A program made the position numbers and the translations under genes. 64,000 bases of DNA from positions 124,001 to 188,000 of the forward strand of contig CBFHKZ010000004.1 in the NCBI GenBank assembly GCA_965656545.1. The letters run 5' to 3'. Positions 8,516 through 17,005 of this stretch are shown here, piece by piece; the stretch's first letter is position 1; every line of letters begins with the position of its first letter. The notes under the pieces are model-generated. The model saw only the letters and a program-made list of their open reading frames with translations. It was not told where the DNA came from and did no database searches. Source of the DNA: UBA7446 sp965656545 (lineage in GTDB: Bacteria; Bacteroidota; Bacteroidia; Flavobacteriales; Flavobacteriaceae).

Positions 8516-9354
8516 AAGGCATTATACTAGCAGGAGGTTCAGGCACGCGACTTCATCCGATTACCTTATCGGTGAGCAAGCAATTGATGCCTGTATACGA
8601 CAAGCCGATGATATACTATCCGTTGTCAACGCTTATGAGTGCCGGAATTCGAGAAATTTTGATTATTTCCACGCCAAAAGACCTTCCGCTTTTTGAACGC
8701 TTGTTAGGCGACGGCAGCCAATTGGGGTGTTCTTTTTCCTATGCCGTTCAGCCCGAACCAAAAGGTTTGGCACAAGCATTTTTAATAGGCGAATCGTTTA
8801 TTGGGAACGATTCCATAGCACTGATTTTGGGGGATAACATCTTTTATGGCACAGGCCTGCAAACAACACTTCAAAACTGTATAAACCCAGAAGGCGGAAT
8901 TATTTTTGCCTATGAAGTGCAAGACCCTGAACGCTACGGCGTAGTAGCCTTTGACGCATCAGGCAAAGCAACTTCACTAGAAGAAAAGCCTAAAAACCCA
9001 GCATCAAAGTTCGCTGTTCCTGGGATTTATTTTTACGACAATGAGGTTGTTTCTATAGCGAAAAATATAACTCCAAGCGCTCGTGGAGAGCTGGAAATTA
9101 CCGATGTGAATAAAGCTTATTTGGAGCAAAACAACCTTCAAGTACAGGTACTGGACAGCGGAACAGCATGGTTAGATACGGGTACATTTACCTCACTCAT
9201 GCAAGCGGCGCAGTTTGTACAAGTACTGCAAGAGCGTCAAGGCATACGGATAGGCGCCATAGAAGATGTGGCACTTCAAATGGGCTATATCAATCAAAAG
9301 CAATATAAAACCATAACAGCTCCCTTTATCAAAAGTGGCTACTCAAAAAAGTAA
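8512..9354 (+). CDS. rfbA: Glucose-1-phosphate thymidylyltransferase
   Basis: This 280-residue nucleotidyltransferase forms dTDP-glucose from dTTP and glucose 1-phosphate, the first step of dTDP-rhamnose synthesis. The signature GGSGTRLHP is at residues 8-16. LGDNIFYG, EEKPKNPAS and WLDTGTF follow in the expected order. Length is slightly under the usual 290 residues. It overlaps rfbB by four bases and is followed by rfbC after two bases. Confidence 0.96.
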   Translation: MKGIILAGGSGTRLHPITLSVSKQLMPVYDKPMIYYPLSTLMSAGIREILIISTPKDLPLFERLLGDGSQLGCSFSYAVQPEPKGLAQAFLIGESFIGNDSIALILGDNIFYGTGLQTTLQNCINPEGGIIFAYEVQDPERYGVVAFDASGKATSLEEKPKNPASKFAVPGIYFYDNEVVSIAKNITPSARGELEITDVNKAYLEQNNLQVQVLDSGTAWLDTGTFTSLMQAAQFVQVLQERQGIRIGAIEDVALQMGYINQKQYKTITAPFIKSGYSKK

Positions 9355-9356
9355 GT

Positions 9357-9902
9357 ATGCAGATAGAAGAAACAAAACTTAAAGGCTGTGTGTTGGTTAC
9401 ACCAAAACTTTTTACAGACGAGCGCGGCTATTTTATGGAAACTTACCGCAAGTCGTGGATGGATTCGTTACAGGATTTTTCGGCGAATTTTGTGCAAGAC
9501 AATCAATCGTTTTCCCACTTCGGCACCATTCGGGGGTTGCATTTTCAAGAGGGCGAACACGCACAAGCAAAGCTTGTTCGGGTATTGCATGGGACTATTT
9601 TGGATGTTGTTGTTGACATAAGACAAAACTCATCAACGTTCGGATCACATATTGCGGTAATATTATCAGCAGAAAACAAACAGCAGCTTTGGATTCCGAA
9701 GGGTTTTGCACATGGTTTTTCAGTTTTGTCCGAAACGGCAGAGGTTTCATATAAATGCGACGCATACTACAACAAAGAGGCGGAATCTGGAATTCACCCA
9801 TTAGACAAAACATTAAATATAGATTGGCAAATACCAAAAGACAAACAACGCATATCGGAAAAAGACTTGCTACTCCCCACCTTTAATAAGCCAAACAAAT
9901 GA
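9357..9902 (+). CDS. rfbC: dTDP-4-dehydrorhamnose 3,5-epimerase
   Basis: This 181-residue cupin-fold enzyme epimerises dTDP-4-keto-6-deoxyglucose. The core motif RGLHFQE carries the catalytic histidine at residue 62. VVVDIR, IPKGFAHGF and the SYKCDAYY segment with the substrate-facing tyrosine follow. Length is normal. Its TGA overlaps the rfbD ATG (ATGA at 9899-9902). Its base composition is still like that of rfbB and rfbA; the AT-rich part of the locus begins just downstream. Confidence 0.95.
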   Translation: MQIEETKLKGCVLVTPKLFTDERGYFMETYRKSWMDSLQDFSANFVQDNQSFSHFGTIRGLHFQEGEHAQAKLVRVLHGTILDVVVDIRQNSSTFGSHIAVILSAENKQQLWIPKGFAHGFSVLSETAEVSYKCDAYYNKEAESGIHPLDKTLNIDWQIPKDKQRISEKDLLLPTFNKPNK

Positions 9903-10732
9903 AACGGGTATTGGTTACCGGAGCAAACGGGCAGTTGGGAAAATCAATTAAACGAATATCGCCAAATTTTAAAGAACTTAAGTTTGTTTTTACAGATGTA
10001 GATGAATTAGACATTACTAATAGTAAAGAGGTTAACACACACTTCGCCTCCAATAAAATAGAGTATTGCATTAATTGTGCTGCATATACAGCAGTTGATA
10101 AAGCAGAAGAAGAGGTTGAGAAGGCATATTTAATTAACGCAACAGCGGTTAAAAACCTTGCCAAAGCCTGTCAAACGGCAGGGGCGGTATTAATTCACAT
10201 ATCTACCGATTTTGTTTTTGATGGCACCAAAAGGACTCCTTATACTGAAGAAGACACACCAAACCCGCTAAGTGTGTATGGAAAATCTAAACTACAAGGA
10301 GAAGAGTATGTCCAAGAAATTTGTGACAGACACCTTATCGTAAGAACGTCTTGGTTATACTCTGAATATGGAAACAATTTTGTGAAAACCATGTTACGAT
10401 TGGCAGAAACAAGAAAACAAATAAGCGTTGTCAACGACCAAATTGGATCACCGACCTATGCAGGAGATTTGGCAGAATTTATTTTAAAAGTAATTTCATC
10501 TGAATCAACGGCTTATGGGTTATATCATTATTCAAACTTGGGACAAATTAGCTGGTATGATTTTGCCGTTGAAATTTTTAAGCAAAACAATAAAACTGTT
10601 CGTGTTGTTCCAATTCCAACCACCGCATATCCAACAGCAGCTAAAAGGCCAGCATTTAGTGTGATGGATTTGTCTAGGGTAAAGACAACATTTGGGAGCA
10701 GAATAACGTTGTGGAGACAAAGTGTCATATGA
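9899..10732 (+). CDS. rfbD: dTDP-4-dehydrorhamnose reductase
   Basis: This 277-residue SDR enzyme performs the last step to dTDP-L-rhamnose with NAD(P)H. GANGQLG is at residues 8-14. STDFVFDG and the YGKSK catalytic pair come near residues 128-132, with RTSWLYSEYGNNFVKTM further on. The C-terminus stops soon after the RPAFSVMD motif, and I estimate it is about ten residues shorter than usual; the other frames downstream do not restore a tail. The first lines have ordinary composition but the gene becomes AT-rich along its length, so it spans the left edge of the AT-rich block. Confidence 0.93.
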   Translation: MKRVLVTGANGQLGKSIKRISPNFKELKFVFTDVDELDITNSKEVNTHFASNKIEYCINCAAYTAVDKAEEEVEKAYLINATAVKNLAKACQTAGAVLIHISTDFVFDGTKRTPYTEEDTPNPLSVYGKSKLQGEEYVQEICDRHLIVRTSWLYSEYGNNFVKTMLRLAETRKQISVVNDQIGSPTYAGDLAEFILKVISSESTAYGLYHYSNLGQISWYDFAVEIFKQNNKTVRVVPIPTTAYPTAAKRPAFSVMDLSRVKTTFGSRITLWRQSVI

Positions 10733-10803
10733 TTGATAATAAAGACGTAGTATTGTGTTTGACATCAGTTTGAGGTCTAACTATAAACAGAAAAAAACAG
10801 CAA

Positions 10804-12219
10804 ATGAGTAATAGAGCGAATATTCTTCAAAACATAGGCCTAAACTCTTTTGTAACGCTTTTTAACACGGTTTTCCCCCTAGTATTGATACCTGTTATAA
10901 CCACTAGACTAAGACCTGAAGACATAGGCTATATTTTCTTTTTGGATACGACAGCAAAATATCTATCAATATTTGCGTTGATAGGAATACCGATATATGG
11001 AGTGCGTGAATTATCAAAAGCAAAAAACTTAAGCAAAAAGGGGAACATATTTTCGGAGCTGTCTTTACTAAGCTTAGGGGTATCGTCTGCAATCATTTTA
11101 TTAATTATCGCTCACGCTTTAATCATGGGGGCGTGGAGTCTTTATACTATTTTTTTAATATTACTTTTTTTATCATACACTTTCTCGTTCGAGTGGGCTA
11201 TGCAAGGGCTTGAAAAGTTTAAACAAATAGTAATACGGAATTTTGTTCTCAGATCAGCGATGTTATTGTCAGTTTTGTTTTTTGTTAAAGAACAGGACGA
11301 TGCGATTACCTACTTTTATATTTTGGTTATAATTAATTTACTTATTGGAATTGCAAACCTATTTGTCGTTTTAAAGGGAGGTATTAAAATAAATTACAAC
11401 AACTTAAAAGCGAGTTTTAACAAGCATAAAAAACCGCTATTAATAATTTTTTTAACATCATTTTCTATATCAATATACACGTTATTTGACACAATATTTT
11501 TAAAATGGTTTTCCAATAATAGTGCGGTTGCCTTTTATACGGTTGGACTTAAAGCATCAGCAGCAACATCAGCCATAATAGGAGCTATTTCAATGGCTAT
11601 TATTCCAAGGCTTTCTAATGTGTTAGTTGATGATGTTAATGCATATAATAATTTGTTGAGAATGTCTTTTAGATTAACTATTTTAATAGCACTTCCTGCT
11701 TCTATTTTATTAAACATACATGCGGAGACTATAATAAATTTGATTTCAAATGAAAATTACGAAAAATCGGTTATAGTGCTAGAGGTGCTTTCTTTTTTAC
11801 CCTTAATAATAGGGCTTTCCTCCATTTTTGGAATACAAGTTCTGACCTTAAAAAACCTAGAAAAACAGTTGTTAAAAGCAGTAATTTTAGGAGGAATCTT
11901 AAGTTTAGTGTTAAACTATTTTCTTGTTCCAGGTTATGCCGAACTCGGAGCCGCAATTAGTTATCTGGCAACTGAAACATTGGTCACTACAATAACGGCT
12001 TATTTTGCGCTTAAACATATCGAATTGAGCTTTGATAAATCAGCTATCTTGATAATGGTATGTAAAGGGTTAATTCTCTTGACAGTTGGGTTCTATATCA
12101 AAAAAAACTTTTCAGGTAATCGACAAATAATGATGACATTTTTATTCGCTTTCACGTATTTAAGTTTATTCATTAAGGACATTAAGAAAATTTTAAAATA
12201 TCAACGGCATGAAATATGA
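10804..12219 (+). CDS. Wzx-type oligosaccharide flippase
   Basis: This 471-residue protein is hydrophobic throughout, with about 12-14 predicted membrane helices, and fits the MOP/PST flippase family that turns lipid-linked repeat units across the inner membrane. Supporting landmarks are the N-terminal GLNSFVTLFNTVFPLVLIP, the VREL segment after the second helix, and the central basic loop before FLTSFSISIYTLFDT. Its end overlaps the glf start by 11 bases. It lies at the head of the AT-rich block, 71 bases after rfbD, and that gap shows no clear promoter. The repeat unit it carries is unknown. Confidence 0.88.
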   Translation: MSNRANILQNIGLNSFVTLFNTVFPLVLIPVITTRLRPEDIGYIFFLDTTAKYLSIFALIGIPIYGVRELSKAKNLSKKGNIFSELSLLSLGVSSAIILLIIAHALIMGAWSLYTIFLILLFLSYTFSFEWAMQGLEKFKQIVIRNFVLRSAMLLSVLFFVKEQDDAITYFYILVIINLLIGIANLFVVLKGGIKINYNNLKASFNKHKKPLLIIFLTSFSISIYTLFDTIFLKWFSNNSAVAFYTVGLKASAATSAIIGAISMAIIPRLSNVLVDDVNAYNNLLRMSFRLTILIALPASILLNIHAETIINLISNENYEKSVIVLEVLSFLPLIIGLSSIFGIQVLTLKNLEKQLLKAVILGGILSLVLNYFLVPGYAELGAAISYLATETLVTTITAYFALKHIELSFDKSAILIMVCKGLILLTVGFYIKKNFSGNRQIMMTFLFAFTYLSLFIKDIKKILKYQRHEI

Positions 12220-13315
12220 TTATTTAATTGTTGGCGCAGGACTATTTGGGAGCGTGTTTGCCCATGAGGTAGAAAAGAAAGGAAAAAAGGTTCTGGTTAT
12301 TGACAAACGGAACCACTTAGGCGGTAATGTTTACAATGAACAGATAGAAGGAATAAATGTGCATAAATATGGAGCTCATATTTTTCATACTAATGACAAA
12401 AAAATTTGGGATTATGTGAATCAGTTTGCAGAATTTAACAGATACACAAACTCACCTCTGGCATTTTACAGAGAAAAGCTATACAATTTACCTTTTAACA
12501 TGAATACGTTTTATCAAATTTGGGGAACAAAAACCCCAGATGAGGCAAGACAAAAAATTCAGCAACAAATAAATGAAAGTGGCATTTCTAGCCCTAAGAA
12601 TCTTGAAGAACAAGCTGTTTTTTTAGTTGGAAAAGATATATATGAAATATTAATTAAAGGATACACAGAGAAACAATGGGGCATTAAAGCCACTGAACTC
12701 CCGCCTTTTATCATTAAGAGGCTTCCCGTAAGGTTTAATTATGACAATAATTACTTTAATGACAAGTATCAAGGTATACCCATTGGCGGTTACAATAAAA
12801 TTATAGATGGACTATTAAAAGGTGTAGAAACAAAAACAGAGGTCGATTACTTTAAAAACAAAAGTTTGTGGGATGGTTTAGCAAAAAAAATAATTTTTAC
12901 TGGCCCAATAGATGAATATTTCAACTACGAATTTGGACAGCTTGAATATAGAAGCTTACGTTTTGAAAATCAAGTTTTAGAAACGACTAACTTTCAGGGT
13001 AATGCTGTGGTGAACTACACAGATGCAGAAATTCCATATACAAGAATAATTGAACACAAACACTTTGAGTTCGGGAGACAGCCAAAAACAATCATTACAA
13101 GAGAATACTCTGAAAAATGGCAAAAAGGAAAAGAAGCATATTATCCAATCAACAATGAAGAAAACAACAAAAGGTATGCTAGGTATTCAAAAAAAGCGGC
13201 AAGCATTAAAAATGTTATTTTTGGGGGACGGTTGGCAGAATATAAATATTATGATATGCATCAAGTTATAGCCTCAGCGTTAAAAAAAGCACATCTTGAT
13301 CTAAATATAAAATAA
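12209..13315 (+). CDS. glf: UDP-galactopyranose mutase
   Basis: This 368-residue flavoenzyme converts UDP-galactopyranose to UDP-galactofuranose. The FAD-binding motif GAGLFG is at residues 9-14, followed by LVIDKRNHLGGNVYN. The family's YGAHIFHTN, FNMNTFYQIWG, GYTEKQWG and the C-terminal GRLAEYKYYDMHQVI motif are present. Length is typical. Its presence implies galactofuranose in the surface polysaccharide, so one of the nearby glycosyltransferases should use UDP-Galf. The start overlaps the flippase gene by 11 bases. Confidence 0.96.
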   Translation: MKYDYLIVGAGLFGSVFAHEVEKKGKKVLVIDKRNHLGGNVYNEQIEGINVHKYGAHIFHTNDKKIWDYVNQFAEFNRYTNSPLAFYREKLYNLPFNMNTFYQIWGTKTPDEARQKIQQQINESGISSPKNLEEQAVFLVGKDIYEILIKGYTEKQWGIKATELPPFIIKRLPVRFNYDNNYFNDKYQGIPIGGYNKIIDGLLKGVETKTEVDYFKNKSLWDGLAKKIIFTGPIDEYFNYEFGQLEYRSLRFENQVLETTNFQGNAVVNYTDAEIPYTRIIEHKHFEFGRQPKTIITREYSEKWQKGKEAYYPINNEENNKRYARYSKKAASIKNVIFGGRLAEYKYYDMHQVIASALKKAHLDLNIK

Positions 13316-13317
13316 AA

Positions 13318-14112
13318 TTGATTAAAAGAACAATCAAAATAATACTTAATAAAGTTAAGGGCATACCAAGTTTTATTTTAGCACTTATCTTCCATCAAAT
13401 TTATTGCCCGATTATATCACCTAGCAATAAATTCAAGAGAAAACTAATTATTAACTCAAATAAAAATTATTATGAGAAAACCACTCCTCTACTAATTATG
13501 AGCCTTTTAAAGTATGGAATTAAAAAAGAGGATATTATATTAATGATAGGAGGTTGTAATAAAAAAGAAGCAGGAGAGTATTTAAACATCAAAACATATT
13601 TTCTAGACAATAACTCTATAGATTATACAGCATTTATAGGAATTATTGAATTAGAACTTACTAAGTCGTCAGACTTCTTTTTTTATTTACATGACACTAT
13701 AGAAATAAATTCAAAAAAGTTTTATAACATCTTTTATATGTATCCCGTCAAAAAAGGATTTTCATATTCAATCACAAAAAAATTAAGAGGGATGAATATT
13801 GGGTTTTATTCAAAAGAGACACTTTTATTTAACAAGGAATTTATTTTAAAGATGAAAAACACCAATCCGTCTATTGAAGCGTTACAAAAATCTAAATCGC
13901 TAGGCGTTATAGTTGAAGACTCAATTTTTAATAATTATTTAACAAAAAAAAAGACATTCTTCTTATTTCCAAATAACCCTAAGTCTAAGACAGTAAAATA
14001 CCTTGGACGTACCAGAATAATGGAAAAATATGTTCATATGGGGTTTTTAAAATATAAAGCCAACACTAAGGTTTCCAAAACATATTTAATAACACTAGAA
14101 AAACCACAATAA
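13318..14112 (+). CDS. Unrecognised protein of the polysaccharide locus (possible glycosyltransferase)
   Basis: I do not recognise this 264-residue protein. The frame can start with TTG two bases after the glf stop, giving a basic and hydrophobic N-terminus (IKRTIKIILNKVKG); the first internal ATGs would remove this. The middle contains FFFYLHDTIEIN, where HDT after a beta-like stretch is reminiscent of nucleotide-sugar binding in some GT-A-like proteins. MNIGFYSKETLL and VEDSIFNNYL follow. It is very rich in lysine and asparagine, is strongly AT-rich, and contains a run of nine A at 13944-13952. Position between glf and a methyltransferase suggests a role in building the repeat unit. The assignment as a transferase is a guess. 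Confidence 0.6.
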   Translation: MIKRTIKIILNKVKGIPSFILALIFHQIYCPIISPSNKFKRKLIINSNKNYYEKTTPLLIMSLLKYGIKKEDIILMIGGCNKKEAGEYLNIKTYFLDNNSIDYTAFIGIIELELTKSSDFFFYLHDTIEINSKKFYNIFYMYPVKKGFSYSITKKLRGMNIGFYSKETLLFNKEFILKMKNTNPSIEALQKSKSLGVIVEDSIFNNYLTKKKTFFLFPNNPKSKTVKYLGRTRIMEKYVHMGFLKYKANTKVSKTYLITLEKPQ

Positions 14113-14121
14113 ATTTTATTA

Positions 14122-15072
14122 ATGAAAAATAACTGCATAATATGTGAAAGTCAAAAAACATCATTAATTGAGGTTTTAGAAATGATGTTAGGGACTAAGC
14201 ATAAATTCAATTACTTGTTGTGCCAATCTTGTAAAAGCTTGACTTTACAAACGGCACCAAATAATATAGAGAAATATTATCCAGGGAATTATTATTCCTT
14301 TTCCAATTTGAACCCTTCAGAAAGTATAATCATGAGGCATCTAAAAATGCACAAACATAGACACAGCTTAGGCAACAAAAATATTTTAGGGGGTATTTTA
14401 AATATTCTTATAGGAGAAAACTCAAATTACAAAGCAATAAGATTTTGTGAAATGAAAAATAAAAATATATCGATTTTAGATGTTGGTTCAGGCTCAGGAA
14501 CATTATTGAAAAATTTAAACATGTATGGATTTAAAAATCTTAACGGAATCGATCCATACCTTGAAAAAGATTTTACATTTGGGGAGGTTAAATTGATAAA
14601 GACAGATATTTCTGGGCTTTGTAAAATGAATAAAAAATATGATATAGTAATTATGAGCCATGTTTTAGAACACTTAAAAGATCCTTTAGAATCGCTTTCT
14701 AAAGTTAAAGGGTTACTAAACAAAAAAGGCAAAATAATTCTTCGAGTTCCTATTAGTTCGTCAAAAGCGTTTGAAATTTATAAAAATAATTGGTTTCAAA
14801 TAGATGCTCCTAGGCACTATTTCATTCCATCTAAAAAAGGACTTTTCTATCTTAGTAAAAAGGCAGGATATAATATTGATAAATACTTCTTTGATTCAAC
14901 TTCAGCACAATTTGTTTCAAGCAAATATTATTCAAAAGGAATTGCACTTACTAATCAATTAAATAACCAAAACATAAGAAAATTTTATTATGGTTTGTGG
15001 GCTAGATTTCTAAATACTAAAGATAAAGGAGATCAAGCTACATTTATCCTCAGCAAAAACGACAGTTATTAA
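14122..15072 (+). CDS. SAM-dependent methyltransferase with N-terminal zinc-ribbon
   Basis: This 316-residue protein opens with two cysteine pairs (CIIC at residues 4-7 and CQSC near 34-37), a likely zinc-binding ribbon. A class I methyltransferase fold follows. Motif I is ILDVGSGSGTLLKN near residue 117, with the acidic IDPY next and MSHVLEHLKDP near residue 178. This two-part plan occurs in methyltransferases of sugar and polysaccharide clusters. In this locus it may methylate a sugar of the repeat unit or cap a chain. It sits in line with its neighbours in the AT-rich block. Confidence 0.85.
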   Translation: MKNNCIICESQKTSLIEVLEMMLGTKHKFNYLLCQSCKSLTLQTAPNNIEKYYPGNYYSFSNLNPSESIIMRHLKMHKHRHSLGNKNILGGILNILIGENSNYKAIRFCEMKNKNISILDVGSGSGTLLKNLNMYGFKNLNGIDPYLEKDFTFGEVKLIKTDISGLCKMNKKYDIVIMSHVLEHLKDPLESLSKVKGLLNKKGKIILRVPISSSKAFEIYKNNWFQIDAPRHYFIPSKKGLFYLSKKAGYNIDKYFFDSTSAQFVSSKYYSKGIALTNQLNNQNIRKFYYGLWARFLNTKDKGDQATFILSKNDSY

Positions 15073-15104
15073 TTGTTTTTATTTAAAACACTTACATTTA
15101 TTAA

Positions 15105-15902
15105 ATGCACATTCAAATCTCTGTAATTATAGTTAATTTTAATGGTCAAAAACATTTTAAAAACTGTTTAACTTCTTTATTTCGAAGTTTAACTGGAATT
15201 TCACATGAAATAATTGTAGTTGACAATGATTCAACTGATGACAGCTGTAATTACCTGGAAGAGAACTATCCCATGGTTAGAATTGTTAAAAGTAAAAAAA
15301 ACCTAGGTTTTGGTGTTGGCAACAACCTTGGCGTAAGCAAAGCAAAAGGAAAAGCGATTTTACTTTTGAATAATGATACTATACTTTTGGATCATTTGTC
15401 AACAGCATTGAAAATACTTTACGAAGACAAAAATCACGGTATAGTTGCAATAAACATGTTGAATGCCCAAAAAAATTATATTTCTGCTGTTGGAAGATTT
15501 CCGTCACCTTTTAGACTAATTAGAATATCATTTCTAAACTACAACACAGAAGTCTTTAAGTCGGGAAGGTTTGACAAACAACAGTATTATGTTGACTGGG
15601 TAACTGGCGCATTTATGTTGATGAGAAAAGCTGATTATTTAAAAGTTAATGGCTTTGACGCAGATTATTTCATGTATGTTGAGGATGTAGATTTATGTAA
15701 AAAAATAAAAACAATAGAAAAAAAATGCGTTTTTCTTCCTAATTTAAATTACATACATTTTGTTGGTTTTAATAAAACGAGAGAGATTTTACTGATTAAG
15801 GGTTACAAAATATACGCTTCAAAGCATTTTAATAAATGTGGTAATTTAATAGCAAAGGCGGCACTAAAAATAAATTTGACTGCAAAAACTCTACTAAAAT
15901 GA
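15105..15902 (+). CDS. Glycosyltransferase family 2 protein
   Basis: This 265-residue protein has the GT2 opening SVIIVNFNGQKHF, the nucleotide-binding VDNDSTDDS, KNLGFGVGNNLG and the DxD-region LLLNNDT near residue 90. The acceptor motif WVTGAFMLMR with FMYVEDVDLCKK follows. This pattern is typical of WbbL-like rhamnosyltransferases, and dTDP-rhamnose is made by the same locus, so rhamnosyl transfer is a reasonable guess; galactofuranosyl transfer is the alternative. The stop overlaps the start of the following GT4 gene by four bases (ATGA). Confidence 0.9.
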   Translation: MHIQISVIIVNFNGQKHFKNCLTSLFRSLTGISHEIIVVDNDSTDDSCNYLEENYPMVRIVKSKKNLGFGVGNNLGVSKAKGKAILLLNNDTILLDHLSTALKILYEDKNHGIVAINMLNAQKNYISAVGRFPSPFRLIRISFLNYNTEVFKSGRFDKQQYYVDWVTGAFMLMRKADYLKVNGFDADYFMYVEDVDLCKKIKTIEKKCVFLPNLNYIHFVGFNKTREILLIKGYKIYASKHFNKCGNLIAKAALKINLTAKTLLK

Positions 15903-17005
15903 AAATTGGTATTGACGCAAAATGGTTTTTTGAAGGGCCTCCTAGTAATAGGGTTGTTATTAGAAACCTTGTAGAACATATATTAGCCCAAAACAAGGAA
16001 GATGTTTTTTATATTTTTTTAAAAAAGGCCGACAAAAAAAAAACATTTCCATATTCATATCAAAACGTCAAACTTGTTTATGTAAACACATTCACAAATG
16101 CCTTAACTAATATATTTATTTTACCTTTTTACACGCGTAAATTTTTTCTAGACGTAGTGCTTTTTCAAAATTTTCCCAGCCCTTTTTGCAAATCAGTTTC
16201 AATAAATTATATACACGACATTCTTTATTTAGATTACCCTCAATATTTTACATTTATAGAGCTAATCTACTTATGGCCTATTAAAATTTTGACTCGGAAG
16301 TGTGATCATGTAATTACGATATCAAATAGTGAGAAAACAAGATTAATAAAGCATAGGTTTAAAAGTGAAGACAAAATTACTGTTGTTTATCATGGGGTAA
16401 ACAGAAAATACAGAATTAAATTTTCTGAAAGCGAATGTAAACGTATTAAAGAAAAATATGATCTGCCGGAAAATTTCATATTGTATGTTGGAAGACTTAA
16501 TCACAGGAAAAACATATCAACATTAATTAAGGCATTAAAAGAAACCGACAACATGAATCTTGTAATTGTAGGAAAAACGGACAATCAACACATAGATATA
16601 AATAAGCTAGTAACAACATTAGATTTAAAAAGTAGGGTAATAATCACCGGCCATCTTCCAGACAATGAAATACCGTATTTATATGCAATGGCGAAATTTT
16701 TTTGTTTTCCTTCTTATGCAGAGGGCTTTGGCTTACCGCCTTTAGAAGCTATGGCAGTTGGCACCCCAGTAATAGTTTCTAATTCAACATCATTACCAGA
16801 GGTTTGTGGAGATGCGGCTATTTATTTTAACCCCGAAAGTCACGTTGAATTAAAGGATAAAATTAAAAAAATAAACTCAGATAAAAATCAGTACAAGGAA
16901 CTTAAAAAAAAGGGTATTGAAAGGTCAAAATATTTTAATTGGGAAGACGCTGCCTTTAAGTTAAATCATGTTTTACATGAGGTTTTTAATAAAAAGAAAG
17001 CATGA
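15899..17005 (+). CDS. Glycosyltransferase family 4 (group 1) protein
   Basis: This 368-residue protein has a GT-B fold. The N-terminal domain contains INYIHDILYLDYP, and the C-terminal donor domain has LYVGRLNHRKNIS and the signature PSYAEGFGLPPLEAMAVGTPVI, followed by LPEVCGDAA. The donor sugar cannot be read from sequence. A run of ten A (16034-16043) lies in the N-terminal coding part, where polymerase slippage could shift the frame. It is coupled by four-base overlaps to the GT2 gene upstream and to the Wzy-like gene downstream (ATGA at 17002-17005). Confidence 0.9.
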   Translation: MKIGIDAKWFFEGPPSNRVVIRNLVEHILAQNKEDVFYIFLKKADKKKTFPYSYQNVKLVYVNTFTNALTNIFILPFYTRKFFLDVVLFQNFPSPFCKSVSINYIHDILYLDYPQYFTFIELIYLWPIKILTRKCDHVITISNSEKTRLIKHRFKSEDKITVVYHGVNRKYRIKFSESECKRIKEKYDLPENFILYVGRLNHRKNISTLIKALKETDNMNLVIVGKTDNQHIDINKLVTTLDLKSRVIITGHLPDNEIPYLYAMAKFFCFPSYAEGFGLPPLEAMAVGTPVIVSNSTSLPEVCGDAAIYFNPESHVELKDKIKKINSDKNQYKELKKKGIERSKYFNWEDAAFKLNHVLHEVFNKKKA

